Source: an uncultured Erysipelotrichaceae bacterium (GTDB taxonomy: Bacteria; Bacillota_I; Bacilli_A; Erysipelotrichales; Erysipelotrichaceae). Taken from it: 58,000 nt of DNA. Positions within the stretch are counted from its first letter, which is position 1, and the number at the start of each line of letters is the position of its first letter. The notes under the pieces are model-generated. The model was not told where the DNA came from and searched no databases. It saw only the letters and a list, made by a program, of their open reading frames with translations. The position numbers were made by a program, and so were the translations under genes. Below, one piece after another: positions 15,729 to 24,054 of this stretch. The DNA lies in the NCBI GenBank assembly GCA_902761625.1, contig CACWLH010000005.1, positions 1 through 58,000 on the forward strand. Reading direction: 5' to 3'.

Positions 15729-16962
15729 GAAAAGAAGAAAGAAGAGAAGTGTCAATATCCGCAACCTTCTGATTGTGGTCGCCGCGGCACTAGTCATTCT
15801 GGGAGTTGGCGTATTTGCGATCACCCGGATCTTCGCACCGAAGGAGCCGGAAAAGCCTGCGGTCGTAACGGTTGATCCCGCTGAGGCGCAGCCGACACAG
15901 CAACCGGAGGATTCATCCGAACCTTCCCAGCAGAGCAGCAGCGATGAAACACGCGTGTCGCTGTTTCTGTGCGGGGACGGGCTGCTTCATGAATCGGTTT
16001 ATGAGGATGCCGCAAATGCGGACGGAACCTTTGATTTCGCAAAGCAGATGGACAGAATCACGGCCGTTGCGGAAAAATATGATCTTCAGTTTTACAACCA
16101 GGAGACAATTCTTGGCGGAACGGAACTTGGATTAACGGGTTATCCGGTATTCAACAGTCCGCAGGAATTCGGCACATATATGGTTTCAAAGGGATTCAAC
16201 CTTGTTTCAACCGCGAACAACCATTGCCTGGATATGGGCTTCACCGGTGTCACCAATTCCAGAAATTTCTGGAACAGCCAGCAGGGTGTGCTCATGCAGG
16301 GCACCAATACCTCTCAGCAGGAATATGATGAAATTGCCGTGACTGAAGTCAACGGCATGAAGATCGCCTTCCTTGCCTATTGTGAAAACACCAACGGCAT
16401 TGCGGCGGATTATAACTGGGAAGTGAATTATTTCCCGGGTTATGAAGAGGAAATGCTCGCCAAGGTCGCTAAGGCAAAAGAGGAATGCGATGCGGTGATT
16501 GTCTCCATGCATTGGGGAACCGAATATTCATTCGATGTCAACGAAACCCAGAAAAGTCTGGCGCAGCGTCTTGTTGATGCCGGAGCCGATGTGATCGTCG
16601 GCAATCATGTCCATGTCATTGAACCGTTCGAGTGGATTGGTGACACGCCTGTCTTCTATGCGATGGGCAATCTCATCAGCTCACAGATTGACGTGGAGAA
16701 CAGAATCGGCATGATGGCCGGAATGGACCTTGTGAAAACCGTCAATGCGGACGGCACAACGGATGTGAAAGTTGAAAATCTCAGAGCGGATCTTCATTAC
16801 ACCTATCTGGAAGGGGAATATCCGGAACTCAGAACCAACATTCAGGTATATCCGTTTACGGAAATGAATGATTCCATTCTGCCGGGCTGGCAGAGCACAT
16901 ACGAGGAATTCAAAAAAATCATCACATCGATGGATCAGAACATTCAGATCGGAGGCGTATGA
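15718..16962 (+). CDS. CapA family protein (PGA_cap, metallophosphatase fold)
   Basis: The 414-residue protein has a basic N-terminus (MPAKKRRKKRS), one membrane anchor (about 17-34) and a Ser/Gln/Glu-rich linker. An extracellular CapA domain (about 78-350) follows. Domain landmarks are LFLCGDGLLHESVY, NQETIL, VSTANNHCLDMG, VSMHWGTEY and the metal-site histidines of DVIVGNHVHVIEP. CapA proteins belong to the poly-gamma-glutamate/capsule family, but with no capBC partner here a role in PGA synthesis is unlikely; a surface hydrolase is the safer reading. GGAGG lies five bases before the ATG at 15718, inside the end of the carboxypeptidase gene. Confidence 0.9.
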   Translation: MPAKKRRKKRSVNIRNLLIVVAAALVILGVGVFAITRIFAPKEPEKPAVVTVDPAEAQPTQQPEDSSEPSQQSSSDETRVSLFLCGDGLLHESVYEDAANADGTFDFAKQMDRITAVAEKYDLQFYNQETILGGTELGLTGYPVFNSPQEFGTYMVSKGFNLVSTANNHCLDMGFTGVTNSRNFWNSQQGVLMQGTNTSQQEYDEIAVTEVNGMKIAFLAYCENTNGIAADYNWEVNYFPGYEEEMLAKVAKAKEECDAVIVSMHWGTEYSFDVNETQKSLAQRLVDAGADVIVGNHVHVIEPFEWIGDTPVFYAMGNLISSQIDVENRIGMMAGMDLVKTVNADGTTDVKVENLRADLHYTYLEGEYPELRTNIQVYPFTEMNDSILPGWQSTYEEFKKIITSMDQNIQIGGV

Positions 16963-16966
16963 GTAT

Positions 16967-17611
16967 ATGAAAACGGGAAAAATCATGACTGCCTTCCTGC
17001 TTGCATCACTTCTTGCAGGCTGCGGACAGTCGGCACAGACCACATCAAAACCGGATGATACAGCAGAAAAACCGCAGGAGACAGCGGCAGCACAGACAGA
17101 GGATCTCATTGAGGAAACCGTCTATGTTGAAATGGAAGTTGAAAACTACGGAACCATCCTGCTGGAGCTTGACGGCAAGGCGGCGCCGGTCACGGTCACC
17201 AATTTCGTGAACCTGGTCAATGATAAATTCTATGACGGTATCACTTTCCACAGAATTATGGACGGCTTTATGATCCAGGGCGGCGACCCGAGCGGCACAG
17301 GCTATGGCGGCAGTGAAAAAAACATCACCGGAGAGTTTGCCCAGAACGGTTATGACAATCCGATTTCCCACAAAACCGGAACCATTTCCATGGCCCGCAG
17401 CAACGATCCCGACAGCGCAAGCTCCCAGTTCTTCATCTGCGTTGCGGATGATGAATTCCTGGATGGCGGCTATGCGGCCTTCGGACATGTCATTGAAGGC
17501 ATGGATGTATGCATGAAGATCGCGGCTGATGCAAAGCCGGTGGACAACAACGGAACCATCAGACCGGAAGAACAGCCCGTCATCACATATGCGAAGGTTG
17601 TTGAGCACTGA
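16967..17611 (+). CDS. Cyclophilin-type peptidyl-prolyl isomerase, lipoprotein
   Basis: It catalyses proline cis-trans isomerisation, here on the outer face of the membrane to help exported proteins fold. The lipobox LLAGC (Cys about residue 19) follows a short signal. A Thr/Ala/Glu linker precedes the cyclophilin domain (about 60-212), with FHRIMDGFMIQGGDPSGTG (the catalytic Arg), MARSNDPDSASSQFFIC and YAAFGHVIEGMDV. It is 214 residues from the ATG at 16967, five bases after the capA stop; GGAGG at 16951 is a little far. A terminator follows, closing the vanY-capA-cyclophilin operon of three exported proteins. Confidence 0.93.
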   Translation: MKTGKIMTAFLLASLLAGCGQSAQTTSKPDDTAEKPQETAAAQTEDLIEETVYVEMEVENYGTILLELDGKAAPVTVTNFVNLVNDKFYDGITFHRIMDGFMIQGGDPSGTGYGGSEKNITGEFAQNGYDNPISHKTGTISMARSNDPDSASSQFFICVADDEFLDGGYAAFGHVIEGMDVCMKIAADAKPVDNNGTIRPEEQPVITYAKVVEH

Positions 17612-17621
17612 TATGAAAACC

Positions 17622-17645
17622 AAACCGGAGAAATCCGGTTTTAAT
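17622..17645 (+). terminator. Terminator after the cyclophilin gene
   Basis: AAACCGGA (17622-17629), GAAA loop, TCCGGTTT (17634-17641) and a T/A-rich tail form a rho-independent terminator 10 bases after the stop codon. Confidence 0.82.
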
Positions 17646-17687
17646 AATGTGCTAGTATGTTAATACAAAGCAGGAGAAACAATCATA

Positions 17688-18866
17688 ATGAGTGAATTTG
17701 GCATATCGGTGTATCCGGATTTGAGGCCGATGGGCGAAATCCGGGATTACATGAAACTGGCAGCTTCGCACGGATGCACAAGAGTGTTTTCAAGCATGTT
17801 TTCCGTCGAAGGCACTAACGGGGAAATCATCGATTATTTCAAGGCGATGATCAATGATGCGCATGCATGCGGTCTTCAGGTGTCGCTGGATGTCAATCCG
17901 CAGTTTCTGGAAAGACTCGGCGTAACCCCGGACAATCTTTCTTTATTTCATGAGATCGGCTGCGACATATTGAGAATGGATCTTTCCTACGGAAAGGAAA
18001 AGGATCTGATCCTTTGCCGCAATCCGTACGGAATCAAAATCCAGCTGAACGCCTCCATGGGAATTGAGAAGGAACTTCAATATTTAAAAGACAACGGGGT
18101 CACAGAAGACATGCTGTTGCTGGGACATAACTTCTATCCCCAGCGCTATACCGGTCTGAAATGGAATTCCTTTGTGCGCACCAATGAGACACTGAAACAA
18201 TACGGATATCCGATCGACGCCTTCATTGCCAGCCACAATGAAAACACCCATGGGGTCTGGGACGCAAAAGACGGATTGCCGACTGTGGAGAAAATGCGCG
18301 ATTACAGTGCGGATCTTGCCTATCGTGTTCTTGATGCAATGGGAATTGACTGCATTCTGTTCGGCAATGCATATGCCTCGGAAGCGGAATTCAGGGAAAT
18401 CGAGGAAGTCCGCAGGGAAGGCAGAAAGATGGAAGACTCTCCCTTATATGAGATGTTCCGCTCGTTCGGTCCGATGCTGGTACAAAGCAGGAATATCGTT
18501 CTGAAAGTGATCCCGGATCCGGAAATCACACAGATGGAAAGATATATGATGCTTGAATGGTTCCCGCAGATTGATTTCGGCGATTCCAGTGAATGGATCT
18601 GGCGCAGCCGCACAGGCAGATTCGGCAATGAAAAGCGGGAAATCCCGGTGCGCAGAGTGCCCGGTGAATATTTTGAAAAAGGCGATGTGGTCATGGTCAA
18701 TGACGCTTATAAACATTACTCCGGCGAACTGCAGATTGTAAGGATCCCGATCCGCAACGACGGCCAGCGGAATCTGGTTGGAAAGCTTGCGGAACATGAG
18801 ACGGATCTGCTCGATCTGATCAGTGACGGAGACATCGTAACCATAAAAGAAATGAAGAAAGGGTGA
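17688..18866 (+). CDS. MupG family (DUF871) 6-phospho-N-acetylmuramidase-like protein
   Basis: MupG splits N-acetylmuramic acid 6-phosphate from GlcNAc during peptidoglycan recycling in Gram-positive bacteria; relatives in the DUF871 family may act on other phospho-disaccharides. The 392 residues show the family start FGISVYPDLRPMGEIRDYM. The TIM barrel (about 1-240) has QVSLDVNPQFLERLG, DILRMDLSYG, LNASMG and GHNFYPQRYTGL. A C-terminal domain (about 245-390) has WRSRTGRFGN. GCAGGAG precedes the ATG. It is six bases from the GH1 gene, so the pair is an operon for cutting imported 6-phospho-glycosides. No PTS gene is visible here. Confidence 0.88.
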   Translation: MSEFGISVYPDLRPMGEIRDYMKLAASHGCTRVFSSMFSVEGTNGEIIDYFKAMINDAHACGLQVSLDVNPQFLERLGVTPDNLSLFHEIGCDILRMDLSYGKEKDLILCRNPYGIKIQLNASMGIEKELQYLKDNGVTEDMLLLGHNFYPQRYTGLKWNSFVRTNETLKQYGYPIDAFIASHNENTHGVWDAKDGLPTVEKMRDYSADLAYRVLDAMGIDCILFGNAYASEAEFREIEEVRREGRKMEDSPLYEMFRSFGPMLVQSRNIVLKVIPDPEITQMERYMMLEWFPQIDFGDSSEWIWRSRTGRFGNEKREIPVRRVPGEYFEKGDVVMVNDAYKHYSGELQIVRIPIRNDGQRNLVGKLAEHETDLLDLISDGDIVTIKEMKKG

Positions 18867-18872
18867 AACATT

Positions 18873-20285
18873 ATGGATTACAGGACATTGAAACCATTCC
18901 CCGAAGGATTCCTCTGGGGAGCCTCCTCAAGTGCCTATCAGTGTGAAGGCGCGTATCTCGAAGACGGAAAGACACTTTCTGTTTCTGATACTGCCCCGGT
19001 GCCCGAAGGCACAACCGATTTCAAAGACGGTATCGATCATTACCATCGTTTCCGTGAAGACATCGCCCTGATGGCCGAGATGGGATTCAAGGAATTCCGC
19101 TTCTCCATCGCATGGCCGAGAATCATTCCGGACGGCAGCGGAGAAGTTAATCAAGTCGCGGTCGATCATTATCATGAAGTCATCGATGAATGTCTGAAAT
19201 ACGGCATTGAGCCGGTTGTCACGCTTTATCATTTCGATCTGCCCCAGGTTCTCCAGGACAGATATCACGGCTGGACAGACCGTCAGTGCATTGCCGATTT
19301 CGTTGAATACTGCAAGGTCTGCTTCAGAGAATACGGAAAGAAGGTCAAATACTTCCTGACCATCAACGAACAGAATATGATGGTGCTCTATCAGGGCCAT
19401 ATGTACGGCGATGAAAAGGATGTCTGGACGGCCAATCACAACATGCTTGTGGCCCAGGCCCAGGCGATGATCGAATGTCATCAGATCTGCCCTCAGGCAA
19501 AGATCGGTCCCGCTCCCAACATCACCGCTATCTATCCCGCTTCCTCTTCTCCGGAAGACAATCTTGCGGCGATGGATTTTGATCAGATGCGCAACCGTCT
19601 CTTCCTCGACACAGCTGTATTCGGAACTTATCCGGAAGCGCTGCTGAACTGGTGGAAGGACAGAGGAGTCGCTCCTGAAATTTCCAAAGAGGATCTGGAC
19701 GTATTGAAATCGGGTCATCCTGACTTCATCGCCTTCAACTACTATGGCGCCGGATGCGTGAAGTATGTCGGTGTTGAAGAAGGCGAGAAGCTGAAAGCGG
19801 AAGCGAAGGAAAAGAAGGATTTCATGACCGGTCTCATGACTTATCCGGGTCTTTGCACAGCTGTGAAGAATCCGCTTCAGGAACATACCTCCTATGGCAT
19901 GGGTATTGACCCTGTCGGATTAAGAGTAACCCTGAGACAGCTTTGGGAAAGATATCATCTGCCGCTGCTGATCACGGAAAACGGTTGCGGTGTTCCGGAC
20001 AAGCTGGAAGAAGACGGCTCCATCCATGACGATTACCGTATCGATTATCTGAGAAGACATATCATCGCATGCCGTGAGGCGATCACGGACGGCGTGGATC
20101 TCATGGGCTATTCCCCCTGGAGCGCATTCGATCTGATTTCCACTCACCAGGGCATCACCAAGAGATACGGCTTCATCTATGTTGACCGCGATGAATTCGA
20201 TCTTAAAGAGATGAAGAGAATGAAAAAGGATTCCTTCTTCTGGTACAAGAAGGTATGTGAATCCAACGGCAGTCAGCTGGATTAA
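18873..20285 (+). CDS. 6-phospho-beta-glucosidase, glycoside hydrolase family 1
   Basis: It hydrolyses 6-phospho-beta-glucosides such as cellobiose-6-P or salicin-6-P in the cytoplasm. The GH1 barrel covers all 470 residues: FLWGASSSAYQCEGAYLEDGK at the N-terminus, the general acid/base Glu166 in TINEQN, and the nucleophile Glu369 in LITENG. Near the end, DLISTHQGITKRYGF gives the Ser, Lys and Tyr that bind the 6-phosphate in phospho-specific members. It ends with the expected SFFWYKKV. It starts six bases after the mupG-like gene, with AAAGGGTGA before the ATG. A 6-phospho-beta-galactosidase activity is less likely but not excluded. Confidence 0.9.
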   Translation: MDYRTLKPFPEGFLWGASSSAYQCEGAYLEDGKTLSVSDTAPVPEGTTDFKDGIDHYHRFREDIALMAEMGFKEFRFSIAWPRIIPDGSGEVNQVAVDHYHEVIDECLKYGIEPVVTLYHFDLPQVLQDRYHGWTDRQCIADFVEYCKVCFREYGKKVKYFLTINEQNMMVLYQGHMYGDEKDVWTANHNMLVAQAQAMIECHQICPQAKIGPAPNITAIYPASSSPEDNLAAMDFDQMRNRLFLDTAVFGTYPEALLNWWKDRGVAPEISKEDLDVLKSGHPDFIAFNYYGAGCVKYVGVEEGEKLKAEAKEKKDFMTGLMTYPGLCTAVKNPLQEHTSYGMGIDPVGLRVTLRQLWERYHLPLLITENGCGVPDKLEEDGSIHDDYRIDYLRRHIIACREAITDGVDLMGYSPWSAFDLISTHQGITKRYGFIYVDRDEFDLKEMKRMKKDSFFWYKKVCESNGSQLD

Positions 20286-20322
20286 TAAGTTTACAGATCG
20301 TTAATATTAAAAAAGTCAGATA

Positions 20323-20349
20323 TTGATTAAAGCGCTTACATGCTATAAT
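20323..20349 (+). promoter_or_regulatory. Extended -10 promoter overlapped by a cre-like site
   Basis: TGCTATAAT (20341-20349) is an extended -10 with TTGATT at 20323-20328 (15-base spacer). The 14 bases 20327-20340, read on the minus strand, match the CcpA cre consensus TGWAANCGNTNWCA at 13 positions. A CcpA site between the promoter boxes would repress the next gene when preferred sugars are present. Confidence 0.6.
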
Positions 20350-20377
20350 GAATTCACAGAAAAGGAGATTCAAAAAA

Positions 20378-20632
20378 ATGTTAGTTAATATCAGTGCACC
20401 TATGAAGCGTGAAGAAATCAAGGCGCTCCTGCAAGCAAGCGAGAACCCCACATTCAAATTCGTCAAAATGAAGACTCCGATGGAAATGCAGTTCGAAGTT
20501 ACTTATGCAGAAGGAACAGAGGGTGACCCGACTTCCTATGCAAAGAAACTCATCAAAGGCCAGCCGTGGGGAGCAGTCCTGATGGTACGTGCTCTGATCG
20601 AAGGTCAGGCATTCACAGGCGGAAAGATCTGA
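20378..20632 (+). CDS. Small hypothetical protein, 84 residues
   Basis: I do not recognise this family. The protein starts MLVNISAPMKREEIKALLQA, is soluble, has no cysteine or membrane span, and ends with GQAFTGGKI. AAAGGAG lies 10 bases before the ATG at 20378; an earlier in-frame ATG at 20348 overlaps the promoter -10 and is not used. Its own promoter carries a cre-like site and a strong terminator follows at once, so it is a well-defined single-gene unit under likely carbon control. A regulatory or metabolite-binding role is possible, but nothing in the sequence proves one. Confidence 0.8.
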   Translation: MLVNISAPMKREEIKALLQASENPTFKFVKMKTPMEMQFEVTYAEGTEGDPTSYAKKLIKGQPWGAVLMVRALIEGQAFTGGKI

Positions 20633-20644
20633 GTTCTCAATCCG

Positions 20645-20670
20645 AACCCATCCATGTGATGGGTTTTTTT
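20645..20670 (+). terminator. Terminator after the small gene
   Basis: AACCCATC (20645-20652), CATGT loop, GATGGGTT (20658-20665) and a run of seven T form a strong rho-independent terminator. Confidence 0.93.
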
Positions 20671-20751
20671 ATGCATGGAGGTTAATGAATCGGCGGAAAA
20701 CATTTCTTTTTCACAGCTCTCTGTTAAAATACTTCGGAGGAGAAAAACCCG

Positions 20752-21513
20752 ATGAAAACAGAAGATATCAGAAAACGTCTGAATTTCCGCGAATTAGGCG
20801 GTTACACTGCCGCTGACGGAAGAAAAGTAAATTATGGACAGTTTTTCAGAAGCGGGCCTCTGGCTGATCTGAATGATGAGGAAATGGCATTTGTCAAAAC
20901 GCTCGGTATCCGCCATGTGTTCGATTTCCGAAGCGAATATGAGGCAAATGAAGTGCCGGATCCCGATATCGGCGCGCAGTATCATCTGATCAACGCGATG
21001 GTGGACGGCAATGGCAATCAGGTGCAGTTTGATCCCAAGGGAATCGAGGAAGCGGCGAAAGATCATGCGAATGCCAACGATTTCATTGAAAAGATGTATG
21101 GAAGCCTTCCTTTCTGCAAAGCTTACAAAGAGATGTTTGAAGTTATCAAGGCAGAACAGACACCTATCCTGTTTCATTGCTCGGCCGGCAAGGACCGCAC
21201 CGGCATTGCGGCTGTTCTGATTCTTCTGATGCTTGGCGTGGATGAAAAGACAGCCCTGGATGATTATGAGCTGACCAATGAATACCGCAGGGAACTCATT
21301 GAAAAGTTCTTCGAGAAAGTGGCGCATATCATCGGCGATAACAAGGAATTGAAACAGCAGATGCAGGCATTCGAAGGCGTCAACCGCACTTCCGCTGAGT
21401 ATTCATTAAAAACAATCAAAGCCCGCTATGCGGACTATGGCGCATTCTTCGAGGATGTGTTTGGTATCGATGCAGAAATGCGTCAGAAGCTTCAGGATCA
21501 ATACCTGATCTGA
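20752..21513 (+). CDS. Tyrosine-protein phosphatase (Y_phosphatase3 family)
   Basis: This 253-residue phosphatase has the P-loop HCSAGKDRTG, with catalytic Cys143 and Arg149. The N-terminal NFRELGGY block and the conserved FFRSGPL strand are typical of the bacterial Y_phosphatase3 family (IphP/LipA-like), which act on phosphotyrosine, phosphoserine/threonine or phosphoinositides. There is no signal peptide, so it is cytoplasmic. GGAGGAG precedes the ATG. A perfect 8-bp inverted repeat (CTGAAACA at 21510-21517, TGTTTCAG at 21542-21549) spans its stop codon and the start region of the next gene. Confidence 0.9.
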   Translation: MKTEDIRKRLNFRELGGYTAADGRKVNYGQFFRSGPLADLNDEEMAFVKTLGIRHVFDFRSEYEANEVPDPDIGAQYHLINAMVDGNGNQVQFDPKGIEEAAKDHANANDFIEKMYGSLPFCKAYKEMFEVIKAEQTPILFHCSAGKDRTGIAAVLILLMLGVDEKTALDDYELTNEYRRELIEKFFEKVAHIIGDNKELKQQMQAFEGVNRTSAEYSLKTIKARYADYGAFFEDVFGIDAEMRQKLQDQYLI

Positions 21514-21564
21514 AACATTAAATCAGCAGAAGCGATCGCAGTGTTTCAGTGCCCGGGAGGTTTT

Positions 21565-22782
21565 ATGGCACAGAAAAAAACAGGCAGACGGTTACCGGAA
21601 CTGAAAGAAGCCGGAGAAAGACAGCAGAATCTTCAATCAGAACTGGATGAGCTGGACTTCATCTTTGATTCATCCGCACAAAAACATCATCCGGATACCG
21701 AAGATACCAATATCTCGCTCAAAGTCATGATTGATGAGCTGACCGATGAGGCGGTTGAAAACAGGACGAGTCCGCAGATCAGCTCCCGTGAGGAACTGAT
21801 TCCCTTGCACAAGGTGGAGATGATTGATGATGACGATCCTGATGAAGAGCCGCGGCTGTCCTGGCTGCTGGTGATCGCTGCGGTTCTGGCACTCGCCGCA
21901 TTGATTGCCTGTGTGCTGATATTTCTGAATCATAACCGTCAGGAAACACCGGCGGAAGCACCGGTAGAGACACCGGCAGAAACAGCAGACACCGAAGTGA
22001 TCGCGGAAACGGCTGAACCTGTACAGGAAGATGCTGATCCCGCTGACCTCAGGATGAACAGCCTGAACGAAGCCGTCGTTTCGGCTCTCAATGATGCGCA
22101 GGGCATATGGTCGGTCTATGTGAAAGATCTTGGAAGCGGCCGCTCATTTGTGATCAACGATACCCAGATGTCCAGTGCCAGCCTGATTAAACTGTTTACG
22201 GCCGGGAAATATCTGGAGATGGTTGAAAACGGGGAAATCTATGAAACAGAGGATTCCGCCTACAGCCTGATGGCGATGATTTCATGGTCGGACAACACCG
22301 CCTGGGAAGCGATTGAAACCACCATCGGCTATGGCGATTATGTCTCCGGACTCATGGCTGTGACCGAATTTGCCCAAAGGCACGGCTACATTCAGTCAGG
22401 AAGGGATATCGGCGCGGAATCAGTCTATGACGAAGGCGCGGACAATCTGACAACGGCAGCGGAAGTCGGTGCGCTTCTGGAGTCGATCTACAACGGTTCC
22501 TATGTCAGCCCTACGGCTTCCGAAAGAATCTATGGACTGATGGGAATGCAGAGTTATATCAACAAGATTCCGGCGGGTCTGCCCGAAGGCTTTGAATATG
22601 CGTCCAAGGCCGGCGATCTGCCCGGGGTTGAAAATGATTCCGCAATTATCAACGGTCCGGATACCGATTATATTCTTGTCGTGATGTCCAATGATATCTA
22701 CGACAGTGATGCGGCAGTCAGTAAAATCGTTGAAATCTCCAGTCTCTGCGCCCGCACGCTGAATCCATCCATACAGCAATAA
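21565..22782 (+). CDS. Membrane-anchored serine hydrolase of the class A beta-lactamase fold
   Basis: The 405-residue protein has a cytoplasmic N-terminal part of about 97 residues, one membrane span (about 98-122, LLVIAAVLALAALIACVLIF) and a Pro/Glu/Thr linker. An extracellular domain (about 165-400) shows all three serine beta-lactamase motifs: Ser206-x-x-Lys209 in SASLIK, Ser242-Asp-Asn in SDNTA, and a KAG triad in ASKAGDLPG instead of KTG. The glutamate of the omega loop is not obvious. Such proteins may be D,D-peptidase-like cell wall enzymes and need not give drug resistance. GGGAGG precedes the ATG at 21565. Confidence 0.88.
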   Translation: MAQKKTGRRLPELKEAGERQQNLQSELDELDFIFDSSAQKHHPDTEDTNISLKVMIDELTDEAVENRTSPQISSREELIPLHKVEMIDDDDPDEEPRLSWLLVIAAVLALAALIACVLIFLNHNRQETPAEAPVETPAETADTEVIAETAEPVQEDADPADLRMNSLNEAVVSALNDAQGIWSVYVKDLGSGRSFVINDTQMSSASLIKLFTAGKYLEMVENGEIYETEDSAYSLMAMISWSDNTAWEAIETTIGYGDYVSGLMAVTEFAQRHGYIQSGRDIGAESVYDEGADNLTTAAEVGALLESIYNGSYVSPTASERIYGLMGMQSYINKIPAGLPEGFEYASKAGDLPGVENDSAIINGPDTDYILVVMSNDIYDSDAAVSKIVEISSLCARTLNPSIQQ

Positions 22783-22795
22783 TCACTCAGAAGAC

Positions 22796-22821
22796 ATCAT
22801 CCTGAACAGGGATGATTTTTT
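22796..22821 (+). terminator. Terminator of the serine hydrolase gene
   Basis: ATCATCC (22796-22802), TGAACAG loop, GGATGAT (22810-22816) and six T form a rho-independent terminator 14 bases past the stop. Confidence 0.9.
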
Positions 22822-22826
22822 CATTG

Positions 22827-22862
22827 AAAAACTGCCATCCCCCATGAGGAATGGCAGCTTTT
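22827..22862. terminator. Bidirectional terminator, mainly for the minus-strand zinc-ribbon gene
   Basis: CTGCCAT (22832-22838) and ATGGCAG (22851-22857) form a stem with T-runs on both strands (minus: 22830 downward; plus: 22859-22862). It lies between converging genes. Confidence 0.8.
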
Positions 22863-22874
22863 GTAATGAAATGC

Positions 22875-23813
22875 TTACTGTTCACTTGTGCCGGGTTTGT
22901 GAGGTGCGGGGGTTATCCGTCTGACATCGCTGACATTCTCAGGCATTTTTGCGCCGCATTCGGAACAGAACTTGCCGGTATTCTCGTGACCGCAGCTGGG
23001 GCAGAACCACTTGAGCACCGCCGGCTTTTCCTTTCCGCATCCGCTGCAGAATTTTCCCGTATTGCCTTTCTGTCCGCAGGACGGGCAGTCCCATGTGACG
23101 GTTCTTTCCTTGCCGCAGGCGGAACAGAATCTGCCGAGGTTGCCCGTCTGTCCGCATGAACATGTCCAGGTTTCAGCATCGATCGGAATTGTGGTGACGG
23201 GTTCTTCTTTTTCCGGCTCCGGATAGAGCTTCGGACATAACACATGCTGGATCATACGGCATGTGTATTCATGGCGGTTGTAATTCTCATCGTTTTTGTT
23301 TTCCGCCTCATCCCCGTCCACGACCGTGTAGCTGATTTCGGAGAAATAAGGGGAATCGATGGTGATCTTCATGGTGAAGGTATATTCATATTCGTAGCGC
23401 TTCGGATCAAAGCTTTCCTTCTTTTCCTCATCCTTGTATATTTCCGTGGCTCTTTCACTGACTTTATATTCCGCATTGACAACCTGATTGCGGCTGATGA
23501 TATCCGGATTGCCGTCTCTGAAATTGGAACGTGAGGAAACAAGGAATGCTTCTTTGGAACTGTCGAAATAGAGCTTTTTGTCTGTGCCTAATACGATATC
23601 CGGGCTGAATGAGGCAAGCGCGGCCTGGTTCTTTTCTCTGTATTCCAGATGGCGTCTGACTTCGTCGCTCGTCATTTTGTTGATTCTGACTGCATAGGGT
23701 GAGAATTTGCGTTTGCAGTCATTGCATAAATGACCGTCCGCGATGGAAGAGCCGCCGAGCAGTCCGAACTGCTTGCCGCAGATGACACATTGTTTCTTGT
23801 CGAATAAACCCAT
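22875..23813 (-). CDS. DUF4428 and multi-zinc-ribbon protein
   Basis: This 312-residue protein begins with a DUF4428-type zinc finger (about 8-36, CVICGKQFGLLGG then CNDCKRKF). A middle domain of about 170 residues follows (about 50-215), resembling the surface-lipid/PH-like part of such proteins. The C-terminus has three zinc ribbons: CSCGQTGNLGRFCSACG, CPSCGQKGNTGKFCSGCG and CPSCGHENTGKFCSECG. It is cytoplasmic, with no membrane span. TCCTCC on the plus strand just before the start gives GGAGGA. No enzymatic motif is seen; a scaffold or sensor that binds protein or nucleic acid partners is the most that can be said. It is divergent from the XRE/RCC1 gene across a 240-base A/T-rich gap. Confidence 0.82.
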   Translation of the reverse strand: MGLFDKKQCVICGKQFGLLGGSSIADGHLCNDCKRKFSPYAVRINKMTSDEVRRHLEYREKNQAALASFSPDIVLGTDKKLYFDSSKEAFLVSSRSNFRDGNPDIISRNQVVNAEYKVSERATEIYKDEEKKESFDPKRYEYEYTFTMKITIDSPYFSEISYTVVDGDEAENKNDENYNRHEYTCRMIQHVLCPKLYPEPEKEEPVTTIPIDAETWTCSCGQTGNLGRFCSACGKERTVTWDCPSCGQKGNTGKFCSGCGKEKPAVLKWFCPSCGHENTGKFCSECGAKMPENVSDVRRITPAPHKPGTSEQ

Positions 23814-24008
23814 ATTGTCCTCCTGAAATATTCGTTAATGATCAATTATGATGAATTCAGCGTGATACTTCTAAGTTCATTCTAAATGAATTTGAACAGC
23901 CGGTAAACAGATTCACTGTCATAACCTGTGTTATCAAGGAGAATTAAGCGTTTTCAGATCTTAAATCATGCAGAATCGATCAGGTGACATGCCTATTTTC
24001 AGCTGTTT

Positions 24009-24017
24009 TGATATAGA
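24009..24017 (+). promoter_or_regulatory. Possible extended -10 promoter for the XRE/RCC1 gene
   Basis: TGATATAGA fits an extended -10 (TGN then TATAGA) 38 bases before the start at 24055. No clear -35 is seen. The rest of the 240-base gap (23814-24054) shows no gene or strong hairpin. Confidence 0.35.
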
Positions 24018-24054
24018 ATAAAAAGATAGCAGAGGCAGAAAGGAGATGAAGTTT

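Noticed and set aside
18927..19886. Open frame of 319 codons on the minus strand
   Set aside because: It is fully antisense to the GH1 gene, which has all catalytic motifs. The frame has no recognisable domain.
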